Part shown: positions 29,459 to 38,832 of the stretch, piece after piece
How the letters are laid out: every line of letters begins with the position of its first letter
Numbering within the stretch: the stretch's first letter is position 1
Program-made: the position numbers and the translations under genes
DNA from: Desertivibrio insolitus
GTDB lineage: Bacteria; Actinomycetota; Actinomycetes; Actinomycetales; Microbacteriaceae
Assembly (NCBI RefSeq): GCF_017355965.1
Contig: NZ_JAFIQW010000005.1
Coordinates: 1-64,000, forward strand
Direction: 5' to 3'
DNA length: 64,000 bases
Notes under the pieces: generated by a model
Seen by the model: only the letters and a program-made list of their open reading frames with translations
Databases searched by the model: none
What the model was told of the DNA's origin: nothing

Positions 29459-31252
29459 ATGCAGCTTCTCCGCGCCCGACTCGTCGCCCTGATCCTGGCC
29501 CTCGCCGCGACCGCCTTCGTGCTCGCCGCTCCGGCACCCGCCGCGGCCGTCCCTGCCACGGAACACGGGATCGGGCACCTGTGGCAGGCCGACGGCCGCT
29601 CGTGGATCGGGTCCTACCGCCTGGCCGACGGCCGGCTCGCCTTCTGCCTCCAGGCGGGCGCGCCCTCACCGCTCGGCAACGACTACACGGAGACGGATGC
29701 CGCCGCGCTCGGCGTCACCGGCGACACCGCGGCGCGCGTCGCCGAACTCACCCGGCGGTGGGCGGGCAGTCACGAGCCGGACATCGCCGCGGCGGCGCAG
29801 CTGGCGATCTGGAGCGTCACCGGGCTGAATGGGCGCGACCCCGGAGCGTACGCCTCGCGGGCGAACGGGCAGGCCGGGCGGGTGCGACAGCTCGCCGCCG
29901 AAATGCTCGCCACGGTCGACGGACCCGGCGGCGCCTCCCGCGGAGCCACAGCGACGCTCGACGTCGAGCTCCGGGCGGACGGCACGGGCACGGTCGTCGC
30001 GCAGGTCGTCGTCGACTACCTCGCCGGCGGGCCGGCCACGCTGCCGCCCGGCGCCGTGTCGGGCGTGCTCGAGCTGACGGGCGCGGCGACGGTTGACGGC
30101 AGCACGACGGCCAGCCTCGCCAACGGCGTCCCGCTCGAGGTCACGGTGCCGACGGGGGCGGCCGTGCTCGAGGCCGCCGCGGCGGTGCGCTTCACCGACC
30201 TGCCCTTCGGCGCGGGACTCGTGACGGCGACCAGCCCCGCCGGCTCACAGAACCTCGTGCTCGGCGCCCCCGTGACGGTCACGGCGGAGGCCGCCGCCGA
30301 GCGGTCGGTGCCGTCCGACGCGCCGTTCCAGCCGGTCGTGACCACGCAGACGAGCGCCGCCGTCGCGAGCGCCGGGGCACAGCTGACCGACCGGCTGGAG
30401 GTGACGATCGACGCGGCGAGCCCGTCGGTCGAATGGCCCGTGGTCGACGGACCCGACGGGCGACGCCCGGTTGAGGTGACCATCCGCAGCCGACTGCTCG
30501 GCCCGTTCTTCGCGCCGCCGGTCGAGGCGGACGCGCCGCCGTCGGACGCCCAGATCGTCTGCGAGGTCGTCACGGTCGCCACAGCGCCCGGAACGTACGA
30601 CACCCCGCCGTGCGTGCTACCCGACGTGGGCTACTACGTGTGGGTCGAGACGATCGGGCCCGACGGCACGGCGACGGGCGGCGAGAAGGTGCTGCCGTGG
30701 CAGGGCCGGTTCGGCGTCGCGACCGAGACGACCCTCGTGCCGTTCGCCCCGCTGATCGAGACGGTGGCGACCCCCCAGAGCGCGGCGGTCGGCGACTGCG
30801 TGGCTGACCGGCTGACGGTGTCGAGGCTCAACCCGGCCGCCGGACCGCTCGAGGTCGACTCGATCCTGTGGGGCCCGTTCGAGCAGCGCCCCGCCCCGGG
30901 CTCGGTGCTGGACCCCGCGGCCCCGCAGGCCGGCCGGGTGACCACGACGATCCCGGCGGACGGCGAGCACACCACCCTGTGCATCCCCGTGAACGAGCCC
31001 GGTCACTACGTCTTCACCTACGCCTCGGCCGGCTCGGCCGACGGCAGCACGGTGCCCGTCTTCGAGGACCGCACCGTGCACGAGTCAGAGACGGTGACCG
31101 TGCGCGAGGAACTCGCGGAGACGGGCCCGGGCGAGACCGCCGCCGTGGTTCTCGCGCTGGCCGTCGGGACGATCGCGACGGGCGCGGCCCTCCTGGTGCG
31201 CCGGCGGCGCGGCGCTCACTCGAACGAGGCGGCGACCCCGTTGCGGTGGTAG
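29459..31252 (+). CDS. Thioester-domain surface protein with LAETG sorting signal
   Basis: A 597-residue secreted protein predicted to be anchored to the cell wall. A signal peptide covers about residues 1-30 (cut after APAAA). The next domain has the two halves of an internal Cys-Gln thioester: FCLQAG (C63) and AAQLAIWSVTG (Q114, matching the QxAIW motif of thioester domains). Several beta-rich repeats follow, at about 290-420 and 430-545. The C-terminus reads LAETG (552-556), a hydrophobic helix and RRRR, a sortase signal of the LAxTG (class E) type. Known relatives bind host or surface proteins covalently. No sortase gene is in the window. Confidence 0.8.
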   Translation: MQLLRARLVALILALAATAFVLAAPAPAAAVPATEHGIGHLWQADGRSWIGSYRLADGRLAFCLQAGAPSPLGNDYTETDAAALGVTGDTAARVAELTRRWAGSHEPDIAAAAQLAIWSVTGLNGRDPGAYASRANGQAGRVRQLAAEMLATVDGPGGASRGATATLDVELRADGTGTVVAQVVVDYLAGGPATLPPGAVSGVLELTGAATVDGSTTASLANGVPLEVTVPTGAAVLEAAAAVRFTDLPFGAGLVTATSPAGSQNLVLGAPVTVTAEAAAERSVPSDAPFQPVVTTQTSAAVASAGAQLTDRLEVTIDAASPSVEWPVVDGPDGRRPVEVTIRSRLLGPFFAPPVEADAPPSDAQIVCEVVTVATAPGTYDTPPCVLPDVGYYVWVETIGPDGTATGGEKVLPWQGRFGVATETTLVPFAPLIETVATPQSAAVGDCVADRLTVSRLNPAAGPLEVDSILWGPFEQRPAPGSVLDPAAPQAGRVTTTIPADGEHTTLCIPVNEPGHYVFTYASAGSADGSTVPVFEDRTVHESETVTVREELAETGPGETAAVVLALAVGTIATGAALLVRRRRGAHSNEAATPLRW

Positions 31253-31704
31253 TCGAAGATCAGGCTCGTGCGGGTCGAGGCGACGGATGCCTGGCCGCTC
31301 AACGTGATGACGAAGCGGCGCACCGCCGAGGAGTCCCGGGCCGCGATGTGGATCACGAAGTCGTCGCCGCCGCCCACGAAGAACACCTGGAGCACCTCGG
31401 GCATCCGCCGCACGGTCTGCGCGAACTCCTCGATGCTCGCCTGGCGGAAGCCCGGCCGGAGGGTGACCCCGATGAGCGCCTGGATCTCGTGGCCGAGCTT
31501 CGACTGGTCGACGCTCGTGAGGAAGCCCGTGATGATGCCTCGGTCCATAAGCGACTTCACGCGCTGGTGGGCCGTCGAGGGGGCGATGCCGAGCCGCAGG
31601 GCGAGCTGCGCGTTCGGGATGCGTGCGTTGAGGTTGAGCTCGTCGAGGATGCGCAGATCCAGCTCGTCGAGCGGGCCGTCGCGTAGATCGTTCGCGAGAG
31701 ACAT
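31216..31704 (-). CDS. Lrp/AsnC-family regulator, probable AldR
   Basis: A 162-residue transcription factor. The N-terminal HTH (DELDLRILDELNLNARIPNA, then LRLGIAPSTAHQRVKSLMDR) is followed by an RAM ligand domain (EVLQVFFVGGGDDFVIHIAA). The ATG at 31704 is chosen because AAGGATG lies upstream and the HTH begins a few residues later; the frame is open further upstream. It is divergent from alanine dehydrogenase with 122 bp between, the usual arrangement of aldR and ald in actinobacteria, so an alanine-responsive switch is likely. Its 3' end overlaps the thioester protein gene by 37 nt, antisense. Confidence 0.9.
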   Translation of the reverse strand: MSLANDLRDGPLDELDLRILDELNLNARIPNAQLALRLGIAPSTAHQRVKSLMDRGIITGFLTSVDQSKLGHEIQALIGVTLRPGFRQASIEEFAQTVRRMPEVLQVFFVGGGDDFVIHIAARDSSAVRRFVITLSGQASVASTRTSLIFDYHRNGVAASFE

Positions 31705-31826
31705 CCGTCGCCCATCCTTCCGTGACGATTCGAGCCAGTTCTGCTGCTTCTTCCGACGATCCTTCGTCTGAAACGTCACGGTAACGGAGAAGTTCCACCA
31801 TTACGAGTATCGGAAGGAGTGCAACG

Positions 31827-32936
31827 ATGCGCGTCGGAATCCCCACGGAGATCAAGAACAACGAGAACCGCGTCGCGGCGACGCCCGCGATGGTGCACGA
31901 ACTCGTCGCCCACGGCCACGAGGTGCTCGTGCAGCAGGGCGCGGGCAACGGCTCGCGCCTGAGCGACGAGGAGTTCGCGGCCGAGGGCGCCCGCATCGTG
32001 CCGACCGCCGAGGAGGTGTGGGGCGAGGCCGACCTGCTCGTCAAGGTCAAGGAGCCGATCGAGCCCGAGTACGCGCTCATGCGCGAGGGTCAGGTGCTCT
32101 TCACCTACCTCCACCTCGCCGCCTCCCGCGCCTGCACCGACGCCGTGCTCGCCTCGAAGACCACGGCCATCGCCTACGAGACCGTTCAGCTGCCCACCCG
32201 CCAGTTGCCGCTGCTGTCGCCGATGAGCGAGGTCGCGGGCCGCCTCTCCGTGCAGGTCGGCGCCTATCACCTCATGCGCGCCTCCGGCGGCCGCGGGCTC
32301 CTGCTCGGCGGCGTGGCCGGCACGCCGAAGGCCAAGGTCGTCGTGATCGGCGGGGGAGTGGCCGGCGAGCACGCCGCCGCGAACGCCGTGGGGATGGGGG
32401 CCGACGTGACCGTCATCGACGTGTCGCTGCCGCGCCTGCGCCAGCTCGAGGAGCGGTTCAACGACCGCATCCAGACCCGCGCCTCCTCCCGCTACGAGAT
32501 CGCCGCTCAGGTGCGCGAGGCCGACCTGGTCATCGGGTCGGTGCTCATCCCGGGCGCGCAGGCTCCGAAGCTCGTCACCGACGAGATGGTGTCGACGATG
32601 AAGCCCGGCGCCGTGCTCGTCGACATCGCCATCGACCAGGGCGGATGCTTCGAGGGCAGCCGACCCACGACCCACGACGACCCCGTGTTCCCCGTGCACG
32701 AGGCGATCTACTACTGCGTCGCGAACATGCCGGGCGCGGTGCCGCAGACCTCGACCGTCGCGCTGACGAACGCCACGACGCCGTACGTGCTCGCCCTCGC
32801 CGACAAGGGCTGGGAGACCGCCCTCGCCGACAACCCCGCGCTCGCGCTCGGTCTCAATGCGCACGCCGGCCGCGTCTACAACTCGGGCGTCGCCGCCGCC
32901 TTCGGCATGGAGCTCGCGACCCTCACCGACCGATGA
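31827..32936 (+). CDS. ald: Alanine dehydrogenase
   Basis: Interconverts L-alanine and pyruvate plus ammonia with NAD(H), in the cytoplasm. It has 369 residues. [17 protein letters not shown] opens the N-terminal domain, with the conserved Lys of LLVKVKEPI and the FTYLHLAAS substrate-site segment. [20 protein letters not shown] is the NAD Rossmann motif. [20 protein letters not shown] is the C-terminal signature. The ATG at 31827 follows GGAAGGAG. Its stop overlaps the SDR start as ATGA. Confidence 0.96.
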   Translation: MRVGIPTEIKNNENRVAATPAMVHELVAHGHEVLVQQGAGNGSRLSDEEFAAEGARIVPTAEEVWGEADLLVKVKEPIEPEYALMREGQVLFTYLHLAASRACTDAVLASKTTAIAYETVQLPTRQLPLLSPMSEVAGRLSVQVGAYHLMRASGGRGLLLGGVAGTPKAKVVVIGGGVAGEHAAANAVGMGADVTVIDVSLPRLRQLEERFNDRIQTRASSRYEIAAQVREADLVIGSVLIPGAQAPKLVTDEMVSTMKPGAVLVDIAIDQGGCFEGSRPTTHDDPVFPVHEAIYYCVANMPGAVPQTSTVALTNATTPYVLALADKGWETALADNPALALGLNAHAGRVYNSGVAAAFGMELATLTDR

Positions 32937-33709
32937 CCCTTCCCGCGGCGCTCGACCTGGCGGGGCGCACCGCCCTCGTCACCGGCGCGGGCAGTCCGAC
33001 GGGGATCGGGTTCGCGTCCGCCCGGGCGCTCGGTGAGCTCGGCGCGCGGGTCGTCGTCACGGCCACGACGGACCGCATCCACGAGAGGGCGGCCGAGCTC
33101 GTCGCCGAGGGCATCGACGCGGTCGGGGTCGTCGCCCGCCTCGACAGCGAATTCGAGGTCGCGGCCCTCGCCGCGCAGACCAATGCCGTCGACGTGCTGG
33201 TCAACAACGCGGGCATGATCGCGGTCGGCGACGACGGCATGCCCGGCGGCGACATCACGCTCCCCGTCGCGCAGTGGACCGAGGGTCTCGCGCGCAACCT
33301 CACGAGCGCGTTCCTGCTGACGCGCGAGCTCGTGCCCGGCATGCGCGAGCGCCGGTGGGGTCGCGTCGTCATGATGGCGAGCGTGACCGGCCCGCTCATG
33401 GCCTCCGCCGGTGACGTCACGTACGCGGCCGCGAAGGCGGGTCTGGTCGGTCTCACCCGGGCCCTCGCCGTCGACGAGGCGCGGCACGGCATCACCGCGA
33501 ACGCGGTCGCCCCCGGCTGGATCGCCACAGGATCGCAGCTGCCCGAGGAGGCCATCGAGGGCACGCTCGTGCCCGTCGGGCGCAGCGGCACCGCGGCGGA
33601 GGTCGCCTCGGTCGTCGCGTGGCTCGCCTCGCCGGGCGCGTCCTACGTCACCGGGCAGGTCGTCGCCGTCGACGGCGGCAACACGGTGCTGGAGGAACGC
33701 CGCGGCTGA
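32933..33709 (+). CDS. SDR-family oxidoreductase
   Basis: A 258-residue classical short-chain dehydrogenase. [20 protein letters not shown] is the cofactor loop, VNNAG the structural motif, a Ser lies in MMASVTGPL, and [20 protein letters not shown] holds the YxxxK pair. VAPGWIATG and [13 protein letters not shown] are typical of FabG-like enzymes. The ATG at 32933 overlaps the ald stop, so it is cotranscribed with ald. The substrate is unknown. Confidence 0.9.
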   Translation: MTLPAALDLAGRTALVTGAGSPTGIGFASARALGELGARVVVTATTDRIHERAAELVAEGIDAVGVVARLDSEFEVAALAAQTNAVDVLVNNAGMIAVGDDGMPGGDITLPVAQWTEGLARNLTSAFLLTRELVPGMRERRWGRVVMMASVTGPLMASAGDVTYAAAKAGLVGLTRALAVDEARHGITANAVAPGWIATGSQLPEEAIEGTLVPVGRSGTAAEVASVVAWLASPGASYVTGQVVAVDGGNTVLEERRG

Positions 33710-34591
33710 TCAGTCGCCGAGCGCCTGCGCGCGCTGCCGCGCCCGCCGCGCCTCGCGCCGGGCCGTCTGGGCGGCCTTCTCGGCATCCTCCCGCTGCTGC
33801 TCGAGCCGCTCGAGCTCGGGCGTCAGCCCCGCCAGCTCCCGCTCCAGCCGCGTGATGCGGTCGCGCAGCTCGTCGAGTTCCTCGCTCACCTCGTCGCGGC
33901 GGGCGGATGCTTCGTCGAGCCGCTCCTCGACCTCGTCCAGCCGGTCCGCGGCCTCCTCCGAGCGGCGCTCCGCCTCCTCGAGGTCGCGCAGCGCCTCCTC
34001 TCGCTCGCGGTCCGCCTTCTCGCGGCGTCTCGCCTCGAGGTCGTCCCTGCTCGCCTTCCGCGCTGCCGGGGTGGCGGGCGGCGCCGACTCGTCGAGCTCG
34101 GCGACGGCTCCCTCGAGGTCCACCGTGAGGCCCTCCGCGTCGAGCGAACGCAGCAGCCTCCCGCTGCTGACCGCCTCGCCGGCATCCGGATCGGTCAGGG
34201 CGGCCTGCAGCGTCTGCTCCACCTCGGCCAAGACGGCGGGCGTCGGCTCGTAGCCGAGCGACTCGACGAGCTCCCCGCCCTGCCGGGCGAGCGCCGCCAC
34301 GAGCTGCCTTCGCTGCCGGGTGAGGGCCCGCAGCGAGTCGCGATCGAGGCTCTGCTGCGCCTCCCGCAGCGACTCGCCGAGCGCGAGCAGTTGCCCGAGC
34401 TCGTCGGCGAGATGCACCGCCATCATGTTGACGACCCATGCGGCGGTCGTCGGCTTCGGCAGTTTGCCGATGCGGGCCGCCGCGTCGCGGTCCTCGGAGC
34501 GCACCGAGCGGGCGCGGGCGTTCCGCGCGCTCGTGAACTCCTCGAGCGGAAGCGAGTACAGCTCCTGCGCGGCATCCGTGAGCGCGGTCAT
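33710..34591 (-). CDS. Coiled-coil protein of unknown function
   Basis: A 293-residue soluble protein. The N-terminal half (LYSLPLEEFTSARNARARSV, KPTTAAWVVNMMAVHLADEL) is a conserved actinobacterial hypothetical domain. The C-terminal ~115 residues are an uninterrupted charged coiled coil of Glu/Arg/Ala heptads (for example DEVEERLDEASARRDEVSEE). The ATG at 34591 has GACAAT 6 nt upstream, a variant of the leaderless pattern. Its stop abuts the SDR stop. No function can be assigned. Confidence 0.8.
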   Translation of the reverse strand: MTALTDAAQELYSLPLEEFTSARNARARSVRSEDRDAAARIGKLPKPTTAAWVVNMMAVHLADELGQLLALGESLREAQQSLDRDSLRALTRQRRQLVAALARQGGELVESLGYEPTPAVLAEVEQTLQAALTDPDAGEAVSSGRLLRSLDAEGLTVDLEGAVAELDESAPPATPAARKASRDDLEARRREKADREREEALRDLEEAERRSEEAADRLDEVEERLDEASARRDEVSEELDELRDRITRLERELAGLTPELERLEQQREDAEKAAQTARREARRARQRAQALGD

Positions 34592-34690
34592 ACCGTCATT
34601 GTCCCCACGAAGCGCCGCGATCAGCGGCCCGAACGTGATCGAGCGGCCGCCGACCAGGGGAGAGGGTCGAACGGCCGCTCGACGGCGGGA

Positions 34691-35029
34691 TCAGCGGCGC
34701 GGCTGGCTCGGCAGCATCGGGCTGCTCTTCGCCGGCGGCGGGAACGCGTCGCGACCGGATGTCTCGGGTGAGACAGCCGAGTCGTGCTGCGACTGCTGCA
34801 CCTCCGGCAGGTCCTCGGGCACCCCGCCGGAGGGTTCGGCGCCGTTCGCCAGCTGGGTGAGGCGCCCCTCGAGCACCGTCAGCACCGGAACCCGGTTGCC
34901 GTGCGCCCGCTCGAACTCGACGAGGGCCGTGATGCCCTGCTCGTCGAGCCCGGCGATCCGGCTGGGCAGTGTGCCGAGCGGGATGTGGTCGAAGTCGGGC
35001 AGAGGCAGGTCCTGCTTGTCGTTCGTCAT
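34691..35029 (-). CDS. Small acidic hypothetical protein
   Basis: 112 residues starting MTNDKQDLPLPDFDHIPLGT. It has a compact, probably helical N-terminal two thirds (LPSRIAGLDEQGITALVEFE, VPVLTVLEGRLTQLANG) and a disordered Pro/Ser/Gln-rich tail. The pattern resembles small conserved actinobacterial hypothetical proteins. The ATG at 35029 is preferred because GGAAGGAGCGACCAGC precedes it. It lies between the coiled-coil gene and the oxidoreductase on the same strand. Confidence 0.72.
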   Translation of the reverse strand: MTNDKQDLPLPDFDHIPLGTLPSRIAGLDEQGITALVEFERAHGNRVPVLTVLEGRLTQLANGAEPSGGVPEDLPEVQQSQHDSAVSPETSGRDAFPPPAKSSPMLPSQPRR

Positions 35030-35155
35030 GCTGGTCGCTCCTTCCTGGGCCATCCCTAGTGGGTGGCGACTCGTCCTTCCACGCTACGGACGGGCGGCTG
35101 GGGATTCGAGGAGTTCAGGGCGGAGACTCAGCAGGCGCGCGAGGCGCGCCGAGGG

Positions 35156-36187
35156 TCAGCGCCAGCCGAGCCCCGGCGCGACGTGCTCCAGGATCGCGCC
35201 GAGGGCGTGCGCGTTGTACTCGACGCCGAGTTGCGAGGGGATCGTCAGAAGCAGGGTGTCCGCGGCCTGGATGGCCTCGTCCTCCTTCAGCTCCTCGATC
35301 AGCCTGTCCGGCGGGCCGGCGTACGACTTGCCGAAGATCGCCGGTCCGGCGCCGGGCAGCTGGCCGACCTGATCCTCGCTCGTCCGATCGTGGCCGAACA
35401 GCTTCCAGTCCGTCTCGTCGACGAGTGCGAAAATCGAGCGGGAGACGGACACCCGCGGCTCGCGTTCGTGGCCCATCTCCGCCCACTTCGCCCGGTAGGC
35501 CTCGATCTGCTTGCGTTGCTGCACGTGGAACGGCTCGGCCGACTCGTGCATGACGAGCGTGGACGACTGCAGGTTCACGCCGAGTTCCGCCGCCCACTCC
35601 GCGGTCTTCCGGTTGCCGGCACCCCACCAGATGCGATCCCGGAGCCCCGGGGACTGCGGCTCGATCCCGAGCGGCCCCGGGTAGGGGTTCGGGAACATCG
35701 GGCGCGGGTTGGGCTCGGCGAATCGCGCGCCCTGGATCGCCTGCAGGAACACCTGGAAGTTGTCGCGCGCCATCTGCGCGCCCTCCGGGTCGTTCTCGTC
35801 CGGCTGATAGCCGAAGTAGCGGAACCCGTCGATCACCTGCTCGGGCGACCCCCGCGAGATGCCGAGCTGCAGTCGGCCGCCGGAGATGAGGTCGGCGACC
35901 GCCGCCTCCTCGGCCGCGTACAGGGGGTTCTCGTAGCGCATGTCGATGACGCCGGTGCCGATCTCGATCCTCGAGGTGCGGGCGCCGATGGCCGAGAGCA
36001 GCGGGTACGGGGCACCGTGCTGCCGGGCGAAGTGGTGCACCCGGAAGTAGGCCCCGTCGACGCCGATCTCCTCGGCGGCCTCCGCCAGTTCGATCGCCTG
36101 CAGCAGGGTGTCCGCGCCGGTCCTGGCCTGGGAATACGGCGCCGACGACCAGTGCCCGAACGAGAGGTAGCCGATCTTCTTGGTCAT
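35156..36187 (-). CDS. LLM-class flavin-dependent oxidoreductase
   Basis: A 343-residue luciferase-like monooxygenase (TIM barrel, flavin-dependent). DGAYFRVHHFARQHG, RIEIGTGVIDMRYENPLYAA and GGRLQLGISRGSPEQVIDGF are typical LLM segments. The ATG at 36187 follows CAGGGAGCGGCGGC. It is 78 nt downstream of the glycosyltransferase gene on the same strand and may be read as the last gene of the envelope-glycan operon, but its substrate is unknown and the link is only positional. Confidence 0.88.
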   Translation of the reverse strand: MTKKIGYLSFGHWSSAPYSQARTGADTLLQAIELAEAAEEIGVDGAYFRVHHFARQHGAPYPLLSAIGARTSRIEIGTGVIDMRYENPLYAAEEAAVADLISGGRLQLGISRGSPEQVIDGFRYFGYQPDENDPEGAQMARDNFQVFLQAIQGARFAEPNPRPMFPNPYPGPLGIEPQSPGLRDRIWWGAGNRKTAEWAAELGVNLQSSTLVMHESAEPFHVQQRKQIEAYRAKWAEMGHEREPRVSVSRSIFALVDETDWKLFGHDRTSEDQVGQLPGAGPAIFGKSYAGPPDRLIEELKEDEAIQAADTLLLTIPSQLGVEYNAHALGAILEHVAPGLGWR

Positions 36188-36265
36188 GCCGCCGCTCCCT
36201 GCATCGCCTGCGCGCTGAATCGCCTCATGTCCGCGTCAACTGCGTCGACGCCGTTCCCATTCCTA

Positions 36266-37396
36266 CTACGCCGTGGCCTCCTGCGGGGCTGTGTCCTTCA
36301 GCGACTGGCGGTTGAACGCGAGCGCCTCCATCCGACACGCGATCGAGCTCCACTCGGCCTTCTGCAGCATCTTGCCGAGCTTCGCGCTCGGCGCCTCCTC
36401 GGCCCGGCCGCGGAGCATTCGGCACGCCTCGGCGAAGCCGGCCGCGTCGTCGCGCAGGTCGACCACGCCGGGGAAGTCGGCGACGACGTCGGGCACGCGG
36501 GTCGAGACGACCGGCAGACCGGCGGCGAGGTACTCGAGCGTCTTCGTCGGGCTGATCGACTTGGTGGCCTCGTTCAGTGCGAAGGGCATGATCGCCACGT
36601 CGAGCTCGGCCATCCGGTCGGGCAGCTGCTCGTACGCTTGCATGCCGAGGTAGGTGATGTTGTCGCGCTGCGGCAGGTCGGCCGGATCGATCTTGATGAC
36701 CGGGCCGATCATGCGGATCTCCCAGTCGGGCAGCTCCGCGGCGAGGGCGTCGAGCAGCTCGATGTCGAGCCGCTCGTCGAGCACGCCGACGTACCCGGCG
36801 ACCGGTCGGTCGCCGGCGGAGCGGGGCGCGCGGTCGCGGCGGTAGTGGTCGACGCTCACGCCGCTGGGGAAGAGGTGCGCGTCCTGCCGACCCTGACGCA
36901 CGACGGAGCGGTGCAGCGAGCGGCCGCCGGCGAAGACGACGTCGGCCTCGCGCAGCGCCTGACGCTGACGCACGACGAGCTCGGGTGCGGCGCCCTTGAA
37001 CGCGGCGAGGTCGTCCATCACGTCGTAGACGAGGGTCGTCGGCTTGAGCGCGAGGGCGACCTCGAGCGCGAGCGGTGTGTAGAGCCAGACGACGCGATCC
37101 TCGGTCGGCTCGCCGACGAGCTCCGGCAGCTGCTCGACGTAGTCGGGGAGCACCTCGTCGAAGTAGCCGACGTAGCGGTGCTGCTCGGGGATCTCCAGGC
37201 GCACCCGGTTGACCCCGTCCAGGTGCTCGTAGTTCAGCCGGTTGTCCGACCGGTCGTAGCCGGGCGGTGTCACCGGTTCCTCGACGAACCAGGTGCGACG
37301 GTCGTGAGCCGTCGCCAGGCGCGAGACGAGCTGCTGCGGGCGCTGCCAGACCCAGTCCCAGCGCAGGTGGGACAGGACGATCAGTTCACTGCGCAT
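36266..37396 (-). CDS. Glycosyltransferase (GT-B, family 1/4-like)
   Basis: A 376-residue cytoplasmic glycosyltransferase. LSHLRWDWVWQRPQQLVSRL is the N-terminal signature of GT-B enzymes found in actinobacterial cell-wall polymer and galactofuranose clusters. The C-terminal half has VAGYVGVLDERLDIELLDAL, ITYLGMQAYEQLPDRMAELD and the sugar-nucleotide loop SPTKTLEYLAAGLPVVST. The ATG at 37396 overlaps the GH1-like gene by 11 nt. Given the neighbours it probably adds a sugar to the proposed ribitol-phosphate polymer or its linkage unit. Donor and acceptor cannot be read from the sequence. Confidence 0.88.
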   Translation of the reverse strand: MRSELIVLSHLRWDWVWQRPQQLVSRLATAHDRRTWFVEEPVTPPGYDRSDNRLNYEHLDGVNRVRLEIPEQHRYVGYFDEVLPDYVEQLPELVGEPTEDRVVWLYTPLALEVALALKPTTLVYDVMDDLAAFKGAAPELVVRQRQALREADVVFAGGRSLHRSVVRQGRQDAHLFPSGVSVDHYRRDRAPRSAGDRPVAGYVGVLDERLDIELLDALAAELPDWEIRMIGPVIKIDPADLPQRDNITYLGMQAYEQLPDRMAELDVAIMPFALNEATKSISPTKTLEYLAAGLPVVSTRVPDVVADFPGVVDLRDDAAGFAEACRMLRGRAEEAPSAKLGKMLQKAEWSSIACRMEALAFNRQSLKDTAPQEATA

Positions 37397-38729
37397 CGAC
37401 GACCCTCAATTCCATTCTCGTGGTGACACGCGGGAGGCTGTTCCCGCGTCCGTCGGCAGGGGGCTCCTGCCACGTCCAGTGCGCCATCTGGGGGAGGTAT
37501 CCCTGCAACCACGTCGCCGCCGGCTCGAGCAGGCGGTACGCGGGGAGGTCCTCCGACGCGAAACCATGGGCCGCCATGGAGTAGGCGGTGGATGCCACGG
37601 ACTCGTGGCGGTCGAAGTCGTCGTCGAGCCAGTACATGCCGACGGGGTCGATGTGCCGGTCGCAGCGGAAGAGCAGCGAGTCCCAGTCGGTCGAGTCGAT
37701 CGTCGGGAACCAGCACAGCCCCTCGATCGGCACGCCGCGGTCGCGGGCGCGTTCGCACTGCTCGAGCACGTACTTGAGCCACGTGGCGCGATCGGAGGTG
37801 GCGCCGCGCACGTTCGTCTCGGTGACCATCACCGGCATCCGGTACCGCTCGTGGTAGTCCACGATCTGGTCGGCGAGGGGCAGGGGGTCGGGGGTCGGGG
37901 TGGTGCCTCCGTCGATCGAGAAGTTCCACTGGCAGTGGGCGTAGTAGTCGAGGCCGAGCACGTCGATCGAGCCCGGACCGATGTCGAGCAGGCGCTCGCC
38001 GTCGACCTCGCCGAGCAGCCGTCCGAGCTCGGACTCGGGGTCGTAGCCGCGGCCGAGGAAGGCGTCGAGCACCATGAAGCGGCGGTCGTTCGCCATCGCC
38101 GCGTAGGCGCGCCCCGAGTCATCCGACCCGGTGTGGTTCTCGCAGGTGTCGACCCAGACGTGCCGCGCCTCGGGCAGCAGCGCCTTGTAGAGGATGCTCG
38201 CCTGCACGACGGCGGGCAGCACGTTGACGATCAGGTCGACGAAGCCGCGCAGGCCGGAGTGGTACGGCGGCCAGATCGCCTCGTGGCCCGAGAGGAAGAG
38301 GGTCGAGAACGGCTCGTTGAACAGCGTGTACTCGGTGATCCACGGGTAGCGCAGCGCGAACTCCTCCGCGTACGCGAGATAGACCTCGCCGAAGTCGGGG
38401 TCGGCGAAGCCGTCCTCGAGCCAGGCGGGGTAGCTCGTGTGGTGCACCAGGTCGACGATCGGCGACATCCCGGTGTCGCGCATGTGCTGGAGCACTTCGT
38501 CGGTCTCGGTCCAGTCGTACTCACCGCGAACCTGCTCGACGCGGTGCCAGCGGATGGGGTAGCGGAGCCGGGTGATCCCCGCCTCGCGCAGCAGTGCCAG
38601 GTCCTCCCGCCAGCGGCGGTCGTGCTCCGTGCTCTCCATGACGTCGCGGTCATGGGCCGGCTGGTAGGTGCTCTCGAAACCACCGACGATCTCGATCGGC
38701 CGTTGCGCGGCTCCGAGAGGTGCTGTCAC
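37386..38729 (-). CDS. Glycoside hydrolase family 1-like protein
   Basis: A 447-residue GH1 (beta-glucosidase-like) TIM-barrel protein. TLFNEPF holds the acid/base Glu (E139) and VMVTETNV the nucleophile Glu (E304), so it should be catalytic. No signal peptide is visible, so it acts in the cytoplasm unless exported otherwise. The start is GTG at 38729 with TGAGGAGG upstream. It overlaps the glycosyltransferase gene downstream, which argues for a role in trimming or remodelling glycan intermediates rather than sugar catabolism; no sugar transporter is nearby. Confidence 0.85.
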   Translation of the reverse strand: MTAPLGAAQRPIEIVGGFESTYQPAHDRDVMESTEHDRRWREDLALLREAGITRLRYPIRWHRVEQVRGEYDWTETDEVLQHMRDTGMSPIVDLVHHTSYPAWLEDGFADPDFGEVYLAYAEEFALRYPWITEYTLFNEPFSTLFLSGHEAIWPPYHSGLRGFVDLIVNVLPAVVQASILYKALLPEARHVWVDTCENHTGSDDSGRAYAAMANDRRFMVLDAFLGRGYDPESELGRLLGEVDGERLLDIGPGSIDVLGLDYYAHCQWNFSIDGGTTPTPDPLPLADQIVDYHERYRMPVMVTETNVRGATSDRATWLKYVLEQCERARDRGVPIEGLCWFPTIDSTDWDSLLFRCDRHIDPVGMYWLDDDFDRHESVASTAYSMAAHGFASEDLPAYRLLEPAATWLQGYLPQMAHWTWQEPPADGRGNSLPRVTTRMELRVVDAQ

Positions 38730-38832
38730 TGTGTCGCCTCCTCAGCGTGGCGGGCGTCGCCCGGGTTGTCGGACATCCGCCCAGCAGGCGGACGTCCAGT
38801 GGACGTGATGGGTGCTCGCCCTGTCGCGGGCT

